Shown: in pieces, positions 37,326 to 49,078 of the stretch
Position numbering within the stretch: position 1 is the first letter of the stretch
Layout of the letters: each line of letters opens with the position of its first letter
Assembly: GCF_023278565.1 (NCBI RefSeq)
Contig: NC_064681.1
Coordinates: forward strand, 1,922,001 to 1,986,000
Reading direction: 5' to 3'
Length of the DNA: 64,000 nucleotides
From: Colletotrichum lupini
Lineage: Eukaryota; Ascomycota; Sordariomycetes; Glomerellales; Glomerellaceae
Program-made: the position numbers and the translations under genes
The notes under the pieces: model-generated
What the model saw: the letters and a program-made list of their open reading frames with translations, nothing else
Database searches by the model: none
Told to the model about the DNA's origin: nothing

Positions 37326-38954
37326 ATGTCTGCTGCCGTCGAGAAGGTTTCCGAAGCCGTCAATGACGTTACCAATGCTCTGAGCAATGCCACTATCTCC
37401 GACAAGGCCGCCGATAAGCCTGCCGCCAACAACGATGCCGTCCTCGCCAGCGCTGCTGAGGGACGCCGTCTGTACATCGGCAACCTGGCCTACGCGACAA
37501 CGGAGGGGGAGTTGAAGGAGTTCTTCAAGGGTTACCTTGTGTAAGTTGTCGCGAATCTTCTCATCGTCACTTTTTGTCGTCACCGACCTTATTGTCGTCC
37601 TCAACCTGTCGTCATTTCATCATGGGAGCCTACTGTAGGCGGTAGTGCGAGCTTGTTTCCGAGGAAGCTGTACCTTCCCAAAGCACCTGTTCCCCACATA
37701 TCCTCTACGGCAACGCTTCTGACATCGCATCGATGCCCACTTGCTTGCATCGTTTGCATTTGACTCACGATGCATCGAGGTTGGGCGTCGCTTTGCGTCC
37801 GTCGCTGCCCTGGTGCTGCTGTTGCCTAGACCGCTTCTCTCAACTGTCACGATGTTGCAGCGTGGCCTCTCATCCCTCCCCTGCCCCGCAAAATTCCACC
37901 CACTTGCGTCACACATGACAACTCATACTGACCCGCCTTTTTCCATAGTGAGTCCGTCTCCATTCCCAAGAACCCTCGCACCGACCGACCTGTTGGCTAC
38001 GCCTTCGTCGACCTCTCCACCCCTTCCGAGGCCGAGCGCGCCATCTCTGAGCTTTCCGGCAAGGAGATTCTCGAGCGTAAGGTCTCGGTTCAGCTTGCCC
38101 GCAAGCCTGAGCCCGCTGGAGAGAAGACCGAGGGTGCCAACGGTGAGGGTGCTGGTGAGGGTAACCGCCGCCGCGCCTCCGGTCGTGGCCGTGGACGTGG
38201 CCGCGGCCGTGGCGGTCGTGGTGCCCGCGGTGGCCGCAACGTAAGTTGAAGTCAAGGAATAGTTCGCGAGAAGCTGCTTACAAATTTACAGGAGGATGGC
38301 ACTCCCATCGAGGGTGCTGCCGCCGAGGTCCCTGCCGGCGCTCCCGCTACCTCTGAGGTTCTGCCTCTGACCGATGCCACCAACAAGGATGCCGCCAAGA
38401 CCCAGAAGGCCGGCGAGTCCGCTGAGGCTCGTGCCCCCCGTGAGCGTCGCGAGCGTGGCCCTCCCGCCGATGGCATTGCCTCCAAGACCAAGGTCATGGT
38501 CGCCAACCTCCCCTACGACCTGACCGAGGAGAAGGTATGATATCATCATTGGCTCTGTTTATTGCCTAGTACTGACACATTTCAATAGCTCAAGGAGCTC
38601 TTCGCCGCCTACGAGCCTTCTTCCGCCAAGATCGCTCTCCGCCCCATCCCCCGCTTCATGATCAAGAAGCTTCAGGCTCGCGGCGAGCCTCGCAAGGGCC
38701 GTGGCTTCGGCTTCGTTACCCTCGCCTCTGAGGAGCTTCAGCAGAAGGCTGTTTCCGAGATGAACGGCAAGGAGATTGAGGGCCGCGAGATCGCCGTCAA
38801 GGTCGCTATCGATAGCCCCGACAAGACCGACGAGGAGGCCAACGCCCCCAAGGAAGAGACCAAGGCCAACGGCACCCAGGAGGCTGCCACCGAGGCCGCG
38901 GCTGCTCCTGCTGCTGCCGAGACCCCGGCTGCCGCTCCCGCCACCACCGCCTAA
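37326..38954 (+). CDS. RNA-binding protein with RRM-RGG-RRM architecture (Sbp1-like)
   Basis: Four exons, 37326-37540, 37949-38240, 38292-38534 and 38589-38954, give 371 residues. RRM1 begins near residue 46 with RNP2 RLYIGNLAY and has RNP1-like VGYAFVDLS after intron 1. A Gly/Arg stretch (GRGRGRGRGRGGRGARGGR) follows at about 148-168. RRM2 begins near residue 235 with KVMVANLPYDL and contains KGRGFGFVTLAS. The C-terminal tail is Ala/Pro/Glu-rich. The layout is that of yeast Sbp1, an mRNA-binding translation repressor, though an equivalent role is inferred. Codon use is strongly C-ending, suggesting high expression. Intron 1 is 408 bp and falls inside RRM1, against about 50 bp for the other two. 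The pyrimidine-rich promoter fits strong constitutive expression. Confidence 0.9.
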
Positions 38955-40161
38955 ATGTGGGCGACCAACCTACAGCCCCGGCAATGCGTCTTGGCCCAAC
39001 CTCCCGAGCCATTGCCTTTACGAGCTTTACGATGCGGTACCTGTTACGACGATTTCAATTTTTTGGAAGTGCCCACCAAAAAGGTGGCCAAATACATCTA
39101 CGTCTGCCTTTTTACGAGATTCGCTCTCGGTAGATAGGCCAAATAAGATGTGCAGGGCTGCCACCATCCCTAAACTAATACACATGATCTTACCGGCCAC
39201 CTCTTCTGTACTTGTTACCTGACCTCGCATTTTCTCCGTCACCCTATGCTGGGTTGTAAATTAGCTTAAGCTGGAGGCGGTCTAAAAGGAAGAGGAAAAG
39301 TTTGGCGCAAAACGTTTCAAATCGGGTAGCTTTTTACAGTTAAACAAAAAAATACAAAAGGGCGGTGCAACACCAAAAATCGGTTAGAGAATGCATCATC
39401 GTTGAGTGATTTTAAGGTTGCGTACTGTGGTTCGAGTTCGCAGAAATCGTCTGAACGGCTGCTAACAGAGTGCTGCCTTGCACAGTTTGCACATGGACTT
39501 CCATGGCCATGCAAATCTAGGAAGGTAAGGTATGTCGTTCCTAGGACCTTGACACTTTTCGTTGAGCATTCGGTGGGAATCAGTGGTTGGTTTCAGTGGT
39601 GCATGTATAGCGTTTCGAGGACTATCATTGGGTGGCGGCAGAGCCCCAAAAGCCAAGTGTCCCAGACCAAAGTCTGGACCTTTCCTTGACTGTCGAGTCT
39701 CCAGCAGAGCCCCATGGAGTTGAAGGCCCCCTGTCTACCTTACCTTGTCTTTTGCGCCGTGACTACCTGACCGACGTGAGAGATTCAATATGTGCTGCCT
39801 CGATTGCTTGAATGAGAATCCATACACTCGAGCATGACGATAACTCCATGGGCCTGGAAGCACAAATTGGCAGGTTGGTGTTACCAGAGACTTGGTAGCT
39901 CACGTGTCCGTTCCCTTGGGCCAAGAAACTCAAATACATGGATGAAATTGAGGGCAACGTCAGTCACTAAGAGGTACCCAACCCGACCAGACGCCCAGAC
40001 TCCCGCACCCTAGTCGACTGCCAGCAAAACCCCTTATCGGCATCGAGAAAGCCCCTCCACAACTCCTCTGCGACAAGACAACCTCCCACGTACCTCAATC
40101 AGCTCTCCTTTGCCACGCGTTTCCCCTCATACCCAATCACCAGCCCTCATTCCTTCCCACG
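38955..40161. other. intergenic, 3' UTR of RRM gene and promoter of ArfGAP gene
   Basis: No domain-bearing frame is seen. The last 150 bases are pyrimidine- and C-rich, typical of a fungal leader. Confidence 0.5.
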
Positions 40162-41434
40162 ATGGCTTCCAAGGCCATGTGGGAGGTTGATCCCGAGACG
40201 CGCGCCAAGGTGAGTCTTCTCCCAAGTCGAGTGCCTCGCTTGCGACTTCGCGACTCGCCGCTAACCCAACGTCTCCTCACAGCTAGCCGCGATTCAAAAG
40301 GAGGCCAAGAACAACGTCTGCTGCGACTGCAACGCACCATCCCCGCAATGGGCCTCCCCGAAGTTCGGCATCTTCATCTGCCTCTCATGCGCCGGTGTCC
40401 ATCGCGGTCTCGGTGTGCACATTTCTTTCGTGCGCAGCATTTCAATGGACGCATTTAAGCAGGTCGAGATCGAACGGATGCGCCTGGGTGGCAACGAGAA
40501 CTGGCGCAACTTCTTCGAACAGCACGAGGACACCAAGATGAGAGGCATCTCGTGGGACGACGCGACGATCGCGGAGCGATACAGTGGCGAGGTCGGTGAG
40601 GAGTGGAAGGACAGGCTTTCTGCCAAGGTCGAGGGCAAGGAGTACGTTCCCGGCGAGAAGAAGCCTGCACCAGCACCGGCGGCGAAGCCCGCCAGCCGAA
40701 CGGGCACACCTCTCAGCAGCACAAACAGCCGCGCCGCCAGTCCCGGCAGGAAGGTCAAGGTGGACGACAAATACTTTTCCAAGCTCGGCGCCGAGAACGC
40801 CTCCCGATCCGAAGACTTGCCTCCCAGCCAGGGAGGAAAATACGCAGGATTCGGCAGCAGCCCCATGCCCGAGAAGAAGGAAAGCAGTATCCCGACCGTG
40901 GATGATTTACAGAGGGATCCAGTGGCTGCTCTGACCAAGGGGTTCGGCTGGTTCACAACCACCGTCTCCAAGACGGCCAAGACGGTCAACGATGGCTACA
41001 TTCAGCCCACAGCGAAACAGGTGGGTGACTCTTCTACTTCAATCATATCTCCTCCGGCCCCGGCCCGAACGAAGAACTCCGGACTAATCCGACGTCCTCC
41101 TTGAAATTAGCTTGCCGAATCCGACTTTGCAAAGCAAGCGCAGATGGCGGCGGCCAACGCGGGCCGCGTCGCGCAGCAGGGTGCCCGCAATGCCCATGAC
41201 GGCTTCAACCGCTTCGTCGAGGGCGGTCCCAGCCAAGGGGGCCAGGGCGGGGCGTCGAGACAGGCGCCGTTGGATGAGAGCAAAAAGGACTTTTGGGACA
41301 GCTTTAGCAGTCTGGCGGACCAGAGGCAGACGCAGAGCGGTAGTTCGATTGGTACGTCTGCTATGGGCAAGAAGACTGGAGGTGCTGCGGCACCGGCTGC
41401 GAAGAAGGACAATGATGGATGGGATGACTGGTGA
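40162..41434 (+). CDS. GCS1: Arf GTPase-activating protein, Gcs1 type
   Basis: Three exons, 40162-40209, 40283-41020 and 41111-41434, give 369 residues. The N-terminal ArfGAP domain has a zinc finger of the form C29-x2-C32-x16-C49-x2-C52, followed by GVHRGLG with the catalytic Arg57, then [10 protein letters not shown]. After about residue 125 the chain is Lys/Pro/Ala-rich. A helical part near 240-290 ([22 protein letters not shown]) resembles the amphipathic lipid-packing segments of the ArfGAP1/Gcs1 group. The C terminus ends in NDGWDDW, a tryptophan-acidic motif seen in this group and thought to bind coat or adaptor proteins. It stimulates GTP hydrolysis by Arf1 on Golgi membranes and so controls COPI vesicle traffic. 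Length agrees with yeast Gcs1 (352). Confidence 0.92.
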
Positions 41435-42007
41435 GTGCGGGCGTTATATACGGTGTCCGGAAAGGAGGGTTTAGGGGTTGTGTGGGTGAGCGGTTGTTGT
41501 GCTTTGGCAGGCCTGCAAGTCGAAGAATATCAATTTAGACTGCAATATCACTTGTTTCGACCTTAGAGACGCTATGCACTGGTATGTCTAGTAGGTGTGC
41601 AACTGTTAAGCTAAGTGTGTCTCATGCTTTCATGGTGACAGTGCGCTACTGAGTGGATAGAGTTGAGCGAAGCGAACTTCTCAAAGCCGAGATGCCTTCA
41701 TGTGAGGGCGGGACTTCCAAACGAGCACATCGACCAAAAATGAGAAGCTTCGGGATTATGAGCCTGCAAGTCGGCGTCTACGCTCGAATGACCGAAAAGG
41801 GCTTACGGTGGGGCGGTGACCCGAGGTTAGCCGGTATCGCTAACGACGGAGGTCCCATTTTCCCCAGTGACGACACGGACCTTGACCATTGAAGACCTCG
41901 AGCTCCCACCACAACCTCCAATTCCCATCTGCGCAGTACCACAAGCAGCCCCCCTCCACGCATCAACACCGGGCCATTGAAGAAGCATAACGAGAGAGAG
42001 CCCAGTC
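41435..42007. other. intergenic between ArfGAP and ETF-beta genes
   Basis: The genes are in the same orientation and about 570 bp apart. I see no further gene. The stretch should hold the ArfGAP terminator and the ETF-beta promoter. Confidence 0.5.
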
Positions 42008-43010
42008 ATGTCCGCCCTCCGAATCCTCGTTCCCGTGAAGCGGGTCATTGACTATGCTGTACGTCTACCAAAGCTCTGCCCATGACCGCACGCAATGGGC
42101 ACTCCCGCAGAAATTGGCTTGTGATTGTGTGGTCCTCAACTAACATCAATGGTTCCGCAAAACTTAGGTCAAGCCCCGAGTCAACAAGGCCCAGACGGGC
42201 GTCGAGACGGCCGGCGTCAAACACTCCATGAACCCCTTTGACGAGCTCTCGGTCGAGGAGTCGGTCCGCATCCGCGAGAAGAAGCGGGCGCCCGGCGGCG
42301 TCGAGGACATCACCGTCATCTCGGCGGGACCCCCCAAGGCCGTCGACGTGCTGCGCACCGCCATGGCCATGGGCGCCGACCGCGCGATCCACGTCGAGAC
42401 CAAGGAGGGCGACGACCTGGAGCCCCTGAGCGTGGCCAAGCTGCTGCGCAAGGCCGCCGAGGAGCACAAGTCCAACCTCGTCATCCTCGGCAAGCAGAGC
42501 ATCGACGACGACGCGAACCAGACAGGCCAGATGCTCGCTGGGTTGCTGGGGTGGCCGCAGGCTACGTCGGCGAGCGTGGTGGAGTTTGGCGAGGGGGATA
42601 GCGTGAGCGTCACGCGCGAGGTTGATGGTGGCGTGGAGACGGTCAAGGCGAAGTTGCCGATGGTGATTACGACGGACCTGCGGCTCAACGAGCCGCGGTA
42701 CGCGAGCTTGCCGAATATCATGAAGGCGAAGAAGAAGCCGCTTGAGAAGAAGAAGCTGGCCGACTACGGGATTGGTGTTGAGAAGAGGTTGAAGGTTTTG
42801 AAGGTTACCGGTGAGTCCTTTTTTGCGCTCTTGGCGAAACCACTGTCTTTTTCCCTACATGCCTGCTCAGAAAACGGATTGGTTATGTTTCCTTCTGGAG
42901 AAATTGCGAGCTAACCAATCTTCACAGAGCCCCCTCAGCGCCAGGGTGGCGGCAAGGTCGAGGACGTTGACGGTCTCGTTGCGAAGCTCAAGGAGCTCGG
43001 CGCCTTGTAA
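42008..43010 (+). CDS. ETFB: electron transfer flavoprotein beta subunit
   Basis: Three exons, 42008-42058, 42168-42810 and 42928-43010, give 258 residues, the usual length. The start MSALRILVPVKRVIDYA and the following HSMNPFDELSVEESVRIRE are typical of the family. The PROSITE-like ETF-beta signature is present as VTREVDGGVETVKAKLPMVIT. With the alpha subunit it forms the soluble mitochondrial matrix heterodimer that takes electrons from acyl-CoA and other dehydrogenases and passes them to ETF-ubiquinone oxidoreductase. The alpha subunit is not in this window. As in other family members no obvious cleavable presequence is seen. The GC-rich middle of the gene gives long shadow frames on the other strand, which I discount. 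Confidence 0.95.
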
Positions 43011-43860
43011 GGGACGTGTCATGGCTTGTACCAATACGAAGAGACCCTTTTTTGCAATAGAAACGATTCAAACGCAGGCTCCTCGGATGTTCGGACATGA
43101 TCGCGGACGCAGTATGCGGAATACGAATGCACTTTCGAGCCATCAATGATATCTCGCGGCACATCTTGACCAACGTAATATGTTCGTCATGTTTATTACT
43201 GACATCGTAGCTGTTCTACAAAAGCACTAGACTCACGGCACTGGTGGCCCTCCATTGCGTTAGATCGATGTACCAGGTCCTAGCCCGGCTGTGTCACATG
43301 AAGATTTCTTGCTGCCACGCCATTTTGTGCGGCTCGAATCGGCTGACTTCTGCCATCTTGAAGTCGAGGGAGAACGATAAGCGACATGATCATTAATTGT
43401 TCAGACGGAAAAGCAAGCTGATATACCTTGCCCCCCCTTAGCATCTCGGTCGAGAGCTCGGCCCAGGGTAGGTGTTACGCGGTGGTCATCCGCTTCGCTG
43501 TCGAACCTTGTAAGATGGTTGTGGACCATAGGCAAGTCAACGGAACGGTCCGGTTAGCGACGTGAAGCCGAGCACGCAATGTACCGCCCATACGGAATCG
43601 GCGAGAGTAAATTCAGATTGCGAGGCATCTCGGAGATAGGTCTCGGAATGCGAAGGCACATGGGACGCGGGATGCGGTTAACCAGCATGAACGTTTGCTG
43701 CGCTGAGTTTGCTGATTATTCTAGATTGAACTCCGCGACATGCATCGGCTCGTCTGGTTAGGTCGACCTCCAAACGAATAACGTCGAACGTATGCAGAGT
43801 TCACCATCGTAGCCTGCCAGTATCTCCTAGTATCAATCACAGAGGGCAAAAAAACAAAAG
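43011..43860. other. intergenic, no gene recognised
   Basis: Only short frames are seen. 43560-43700 contains imperfect CGGAAT/GCGAGG-type repeats with no clear meaning. Confidence 0.4.
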
Positions 43861-43864
43861 CTCG

Positions 43865-44007
43865 GGTGCGAGGTCCGGGAATCGAACCCTGACTACGCTA
43901 CACCTACGAAGCCCTCCATCTGCTTGGGAGAGCAGACTTCTCAGGGTTTCTCACCAAGTTCGTATCCTAACGTCTCAATGCGCTATACCGCTCGGCCACC
44001 GGGCTCG
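43865..44007 (-). tRNA. tRNA-like locus, possibly intron-containing or degenerate
   Basis: On the minus strand a perfect A-box-like TGGCCGAGCGG (plus 43988-43998) and a B-box-like GGTTCGATTCC (plus 43878-43888) lie about 100 bp apart, in the right order for a tRNA gene. TGGCCGAGCGG is usual in Leu and Ser tRNAs, whose long variable arm could explain part of the distance. Between the boxes is a strong hairpin (TCTGCT-loop-AGCAGA). However, the expected 5' and 3' acceptor strands (AGCCCGG against ACCTCGC) do not pair, the T-stem has one A-G mismatch, and I cannot fold an unambiguous anticodon arm. It may be a tRNA with an intron that I mis-parse, or a tRNA relic or SINE-like sequence. Confidence 0.35.
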
Positions 44008-44222
44008 ATTGGGCTTGGTTGAGGAAAAGGGCGCTCGATTTGAGTATAAGGTAAGGCAAGCACTCCTACGGCAGGTGCTCATCGAGATAGTATTCATAAG
44101 GCAAGTAGTCAGCCTAGGTGGGTCGGGTGTATATTCCATAGGAATAAACATGGGATCGCATAGGCCGTCGTCCAATTCTTTATATCGAATACAGTCCCCT
44201 GCGGCCCTCGGGAAATCACCCA

Positions 44223-45223
44223 TCACACCTGGCTATACGAGCTTCCACCGGCAGCTTCATCAAAGTCCATCGCCTCCTGCAGCCCAACAATGCTAAATAG
44301 CTTCCTCGGCGAGAAATCAGACTTTGTCCCGACCACGCCCGTCTCCTTCAATCTCGCCAGCGACTCGCGAATCGCCTCGTACGCCGGCGCAATGGCCGCA
44401 AACGGCACAATCATCATGCGGTACCCCAGCTCCTTGGCCTCGGCCGCCGTCCACGAAGGCGTCGCACCGTGCTCGACCATGTTCAGCAGCACCGGCGTCG
44501 GCGCGAGAGCCTGACACACCATCCTCGCCTCCTCCGCCGACGTCACGCCCTCGAGGAACGCGACGTCCGCGCCCGCCTCGACGGCCGCCCGGAGCCGGCG
44601 CAGCGCCTCTTCGAAGTCGTGTGTCTGGATCGCGTCGGTGCGGGCGATTACGACAATGTCGGAGCCGATTCTGCGGCGCGCGAGGAAGGCGGCTTTGATG
44701 CGGGAGACGAAGACGTCTGTGTCGACAACTTGTTTGCCTGTCAGGTGGCCGCAGCGTTTTGTCTGGACTTGGTCTTCGATGTGGAGGCCTGCGACGCCGC
44801 TTCGGGCGTATTGGGTTACGGTGCGGGCGACCATGTTGGGGCCGCCGTACCCTGTGTCTGCGTCTGCTACTAGGGGGATGGACGGGTCTAGGTTGGCGAG
44901 CATTTCGGCGTGGGAGCGCATGTCGTCTAAGGTTGCGAAGCCGAGGTCTGGGAGGCCTAGTTTTGAGGCTGATGTTCCTGCGCCGGTCTGGGTTTCGCGT
45001 GTTAGTGAAGGGGTGGGAGTTAGAATGAGAGGTTGAGTTTGAGTGTGGTTTGGTAGGCTTTTACCATGTAGAGACCGTCGAAGCCAACTTCGAGTGCGAT
45101 TCTGGCGCTGAAGCCATCGTATACGCCTGGTAGGAGGATCAGGTCGTCGGTCTCGCTGAGGCGTTGCCGCAGCTTTGTTGCTGCCGAGACTGGGGTTGAG
45201 GAGCTATCGTTGCTTGATGTCAT
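44223..45223 (-). CDS. isocitrate lyase / PEP phosphonomutase family enzyme
   Basis: Two exons, 45223-45065 and 44987-44223, give 307 residues; the intron is 77 bp and in phase. It is a TIM-barrel lyase. Visible motifs are PGVYDGFSARIALEVGFDGLYM, DADTGYGG (metal and substrate site), EDQVQTKRCGHLTGK with the catalytic Cys of the KRCGH lyase signature, ARTDA, EAGADVAFLEG and LLNMVEHG. These put it among the short, cytosolic-type ICL/PEPM proteins that include 2-methylisocitrate lyases of bacterial type, 2,3-dimethylmalate lyases and oxaloacetate acetylhydrolases. Substrate cannot be read from sequence. No mitochondrial presequence or peroxisomal C terminus is seen (it ends SSYSQV). It has no biosynthetic neighbours here; the tRNA-like locus lies just downstream. 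Confidence 0.88.
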
Positions 45224-47051
45224 TTTCGGCTTCGATTGCTAGATCAATTTCACTATGATGGGTAATATCTAATTGATCTCAACTCTTCAGGCTAGTGGTA
45301 GAAAATAGTTGGTCAATTAAATATCGGAATCTGATATCCTTATGAAATTGCGGGTGAATGACAGAGAGATAGAGAGAGAAGAAGGTCAAAGTCCGAGGAA
45401 ACCCCGCCAAGACGCGCCGGGATAGTGTCCGGGGATTGTCTAACCGACATCGCCTCCCTCATGACGCAACTGCCGTGGATGCAGTTAGGCTAGTGTTGTA
45501 TTCCCATGCCCACATTCCTGTGATCGTCGCTTTCTTCAACGACTCTCCATTGTTAACATGAGGGCCAACTCACCATTCGGACATTTCGGGCAGACGGCAA
45601 CGGCAGACGCGGGTGTTGCTGGCTCTTGGGTATATTTTATTTCTACGACTGATCATTCAGAGAGCCCCACGCTCTTGCGGGGTGGAGGGGCATGGCTTAT
45701 TCCCGCCTTGTTCGCTGGGCTTTGTGCTGAACGATAAACACGACTTACCTACTTGAACCACTGTGTACTGTGTTTGAGCGAGCGCCGAAGTCGGTTTGGT
45801 TCTGGGTGCTTCCTTTGGTTCTAGAACTTCGGAGCCGTTGCGGCAAGTTTGCTCGGGTGTTATGAGGTCAGAGATGTACACATGTATATGAGCTAGTGAG
45901 CCGCATAGTCCCACGGCTCATTGAGCTTCGCACGACGATGGTGTGAGAACGTCATGGGTGGGTGGAATGGGCGATTAATGTAGGTATAGCAGGCCATCAT
46001 GAGACCTGTTGGTACAATACCTTCGGTGTTGGGCAAAGTGTCTCAATATCACATGTGTAACATTGGTCGAATATTTCTTAGTCAACTATAGTCGACTATA
46101 GGCCACTTGCGATGTGACTTCGTTGAGCATATACATATCCTATCTTTCTTGAATCTCACAGCATGAGGAACCGCCCACCATGCTGTATGTGATTGTAGCC
46201 ATTCCCTCTAAATGAGAAAAAAAGGATAAATGAAGACCACGATTCTGAAGGTCCGTTCCCTATCATAACCCCTCACGGAAGCGCATCGGCCGAGTCAAAA
46301 AAGCCCCCGTCCGATCATACGCTCGTCCATACCACAGTAGACAGACGGTATTGGACGAATAGACTTTTCTACACGCTTGAGCCCAAGCTTTCGTAGATGA
46401 CCTACCATCCTTACCCTCCCTTCCTCCCCCAACGTCACAGCCGCGACGCGTTGTAGAGTTTGAGAGTTGCATACTTACCTTTACCTGGCGTTGGCAATTT
46501 AAGCATTTCGGGGCCGCGGGAGAAGGATCCCTTTTTGACTTTGGAGTCTGGAACGTTGAGCAGGAAAGTCGTCCACCCCCCCGCCCAATGTGATGAGAAC
46601 ACACTCGTTCATGGTGACATGCTGAGACTTGACTGTGGTAATGATAACCGGCAAAACCTGGAAGCCAAGCTCGTTATCGGGACCTATGGTTTTCGGCTTG
46701 TTGATGCCTTGCTGTTTTGCTTTGTTGTTTGAGCCATTTCCCATGTGCTGCCGTATGAGTGATGGGAAAATGTGTATGTGTTAGTGTGGAAGGGGGGGAG
46801 AGGAGAGGGGAAAGGAACACAAACCTTCTGGCCTTTACCATCCAGGTCATGTCCACGTCCGAAAGCGAGGTCGACGCCAGCCCGGTTTGGCTCGATATAT
46901 CAAAAGACAAAAGCTGCCACACCCACCCTCAGACCCTTTGGTCAACGATTCATCTTCACCTCGCATTCTGAACCCCCCTTAACCATCGATTTCTAATCGT
47001 TCGCGCTGACAATCGTACACTGGAAGCTGGAAGGAATCCGAAGTCGCCAAG
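45224..47051. other. divergent intergenic region, no gene recognised
   Basis: This lies between the lyase gene (minus) and the transporter gene (plus). Short frames have no domain. It should hold both promoters. Confidence 0.45.
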
Positions 47052-49078
47052 ATGGGCAAAATCACCTCGACGAGTAAAGAGGAGGTCTCGGTCGACACGA
47101 TCGAGAAAGGCCCGCTGCCTTCCGCCTCGTCGCCGCCGGCGTCCCCATCATCGCCGCGGCTCGTCCTCGAGACCCCCGATGAAGTGGCCATGGCACACCC
47201 CGAGTGGCGCGCGGCGGAGAAGAGCCTGGTGCGGAAGCTGGATGTGACTCTTATGCCGGTGATTTGGACGCTGTACATGTTCAATTACCTCGACAGGAAT
47301 AATCTCGCGTACGTTTATTTTCTCGTCTCCTCTCCTGGGGATTTTGGTTCCTTTGACATTGGAGTTGCTGGTCCGCTGTTCCGTAGCAGGAGGAGAGCTT
47401 TTCGCAATATGCTGACGTGTGATGATCGATCCGCGGTATAGACAGGCCAAGTTGGACAAGTTTGAGGCGGATCTCGGGCTCGTGGGGGAGCAGTTCAACA
47501 CCGCCGTGGCGATATTCAACGTCGGGTGAGTCTTTCCTTTGGGTCATTTGCCGAGACCCTCTCTCTCTCTCTCTCTCCGTGTGTTTAGGACTGTCGCTGA
47601 CCCCTTGTCTTCTTGGCGAATTAGGTACATGGTCGCCCAGTTGCCGTCCAACATGCTCATCACCCGCGTGCGTCCGAGCATATACCTCCCGTGCTGCGTG
47701 CTCCTGTGGTCCTGTGTATCGGCCTCGACGGCCGCGGCGAAGAATTTCTCAAGCCTTGTCGCTATCAGAGTGATACTGGGTATTGTTGAGGCGCCGTTCT
47801 TCCCAGGGGTAAGTGACACAACTCGTGCTTCTTCTCGCGGACATTCCATCTTTTCGAGAGGCAATCTAGCTTGTTTCTCTCCCTAAAGCGTAGAGAACCC
47901 TCGACCTCTGCTAAACCGCAATTTCGTGATGGCCAGATCTTCTACGTCCTCTCCTGCTGGTACACCCAAAAAGAAATCGCCCTCCGCACAGCAATACTCT
48001 ACTCGGGCATGCTCATCGCGACCGCCTTCTCGGGACTCATCGCCGCCGCCGTCTTTGCGCACCTCGACGGCGCGCGCGGGCTCGCGAGCTGGCAGTGGCT
48101 CTTCATCATCGAGGGCGCGGGGAGCTTCGCGTCCGCGTTCGCGGCGCTGGCTTTCCTGCCGGATTACGTCGGGTCCCGGACGGGTATGTGTTCGTGGCTC
48201 ATGTCAGAGCGAGAGCTGCAGGTCGCGGCGCAGAGGATGGCGGCCGATCGGGTTTCGGTGCCCGAGGAGACGTCGAGTGTGTGGAGGGGTTTGGGGCTTG
48301 CTGTTAAGGATGCGAGGACGTGGGCTTTTGTGAGTTTCCCACTCTAACCCCCCCCCCCCCCTTTTTCCCTTCTCATTGATCCTGCCGCTGTTTTAGGGAG
48401 CGCAGCTTCCCCCCGCTCTTGAGAAACGCATAGTAGAAGAGACAGGTTCTCGACTGACTTGGACGGCGCTCGCAGGTCTGCATGATGGCCTTCTACCTCT
48501 CCTCCCATGGCCTCAACAGCTTCTTCCCGACAATCGTCCAGGGCTTCCGTCTAGGCTCTAACACAACGACCCTGATGCTCACCGCGCCCCCCTACCTTCT
48601 CGCCGCGGCCGTCGCCCTCTGCGTTGCCGTCTCCTCGGACCGCCGCGCTGATCGGGGGCTCCACATCATCGGCCCCGTCTGCGTCGCCATGCTCGGCTTC
48701 GTCATCTCGGCGGCGACGACGAACCGGCCGGCGCGGTACCTTGCGAGTTTCCTGTACCTTCCGGGAGCCTTTGCGTCGACGGGATTGATTTTCAGTTGGG
48801 CGGCGAGCGTGGCGAGCGAGACGCCCGAGAAGAGGGCGACGGCGACGTCGATTGTGTGTTTGTTGGCGCAGGTTGGGAATATTTGGAGCCCGTATTTTTT
48901 TAGGCCGGCGGATAACCCGGGGTATCTGCTTGCTTTTTTGCTTATGATGATGTTTTCCGTCATGTGTATCGGGACGGTGTTTTGGATGAGGTGGTCGCTT
49001 GGGAGGGCGAATCGGAGGATGGTGGAGGAGGCTGAGGCTGAGGGGACGGGGAGGAGGGTGAGGTTGTATATACTCTGA
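47052..49078 (+). CDS. MFS transporter of the anion:cation symporter family (Dal5/Tna1-like)
   Basis: Five exons, 47052-47308, 47442-47525, 47625-47808, 47937-48329 and 48476-49078, give 506 residues. All junctions are GT/AG and fit in phase. Family features are a soluble N-terminal tail, then TLYMFNYLDRNNLAQAKLD at helix 1, EQFNTAVAIFNVGYMVAQLPSNM at helix 2, ILGIVEAPFFPG and SCWYTQKEIALRTAILYSG, and a cytoplasmic loop with RTGMCSWLMSERE. Twelve helices are expected. The family imports allantoate, nicotinate, pantothenate, biotin or other carboxylates with protons; the substrate here is unknown. Intron 2 carries a (CT)n run at about 47562-47578 and intron 4 a run of 14 C at 48348-48361. The C terminus is short. 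Confidence 0.9.

Noticed and set aside
42045..42721. Antisense frames of 140 and 185 codons over the ETF-beta gene
   Set aside because: They arise from the GC-biased codons of a clear housekeeping gene.
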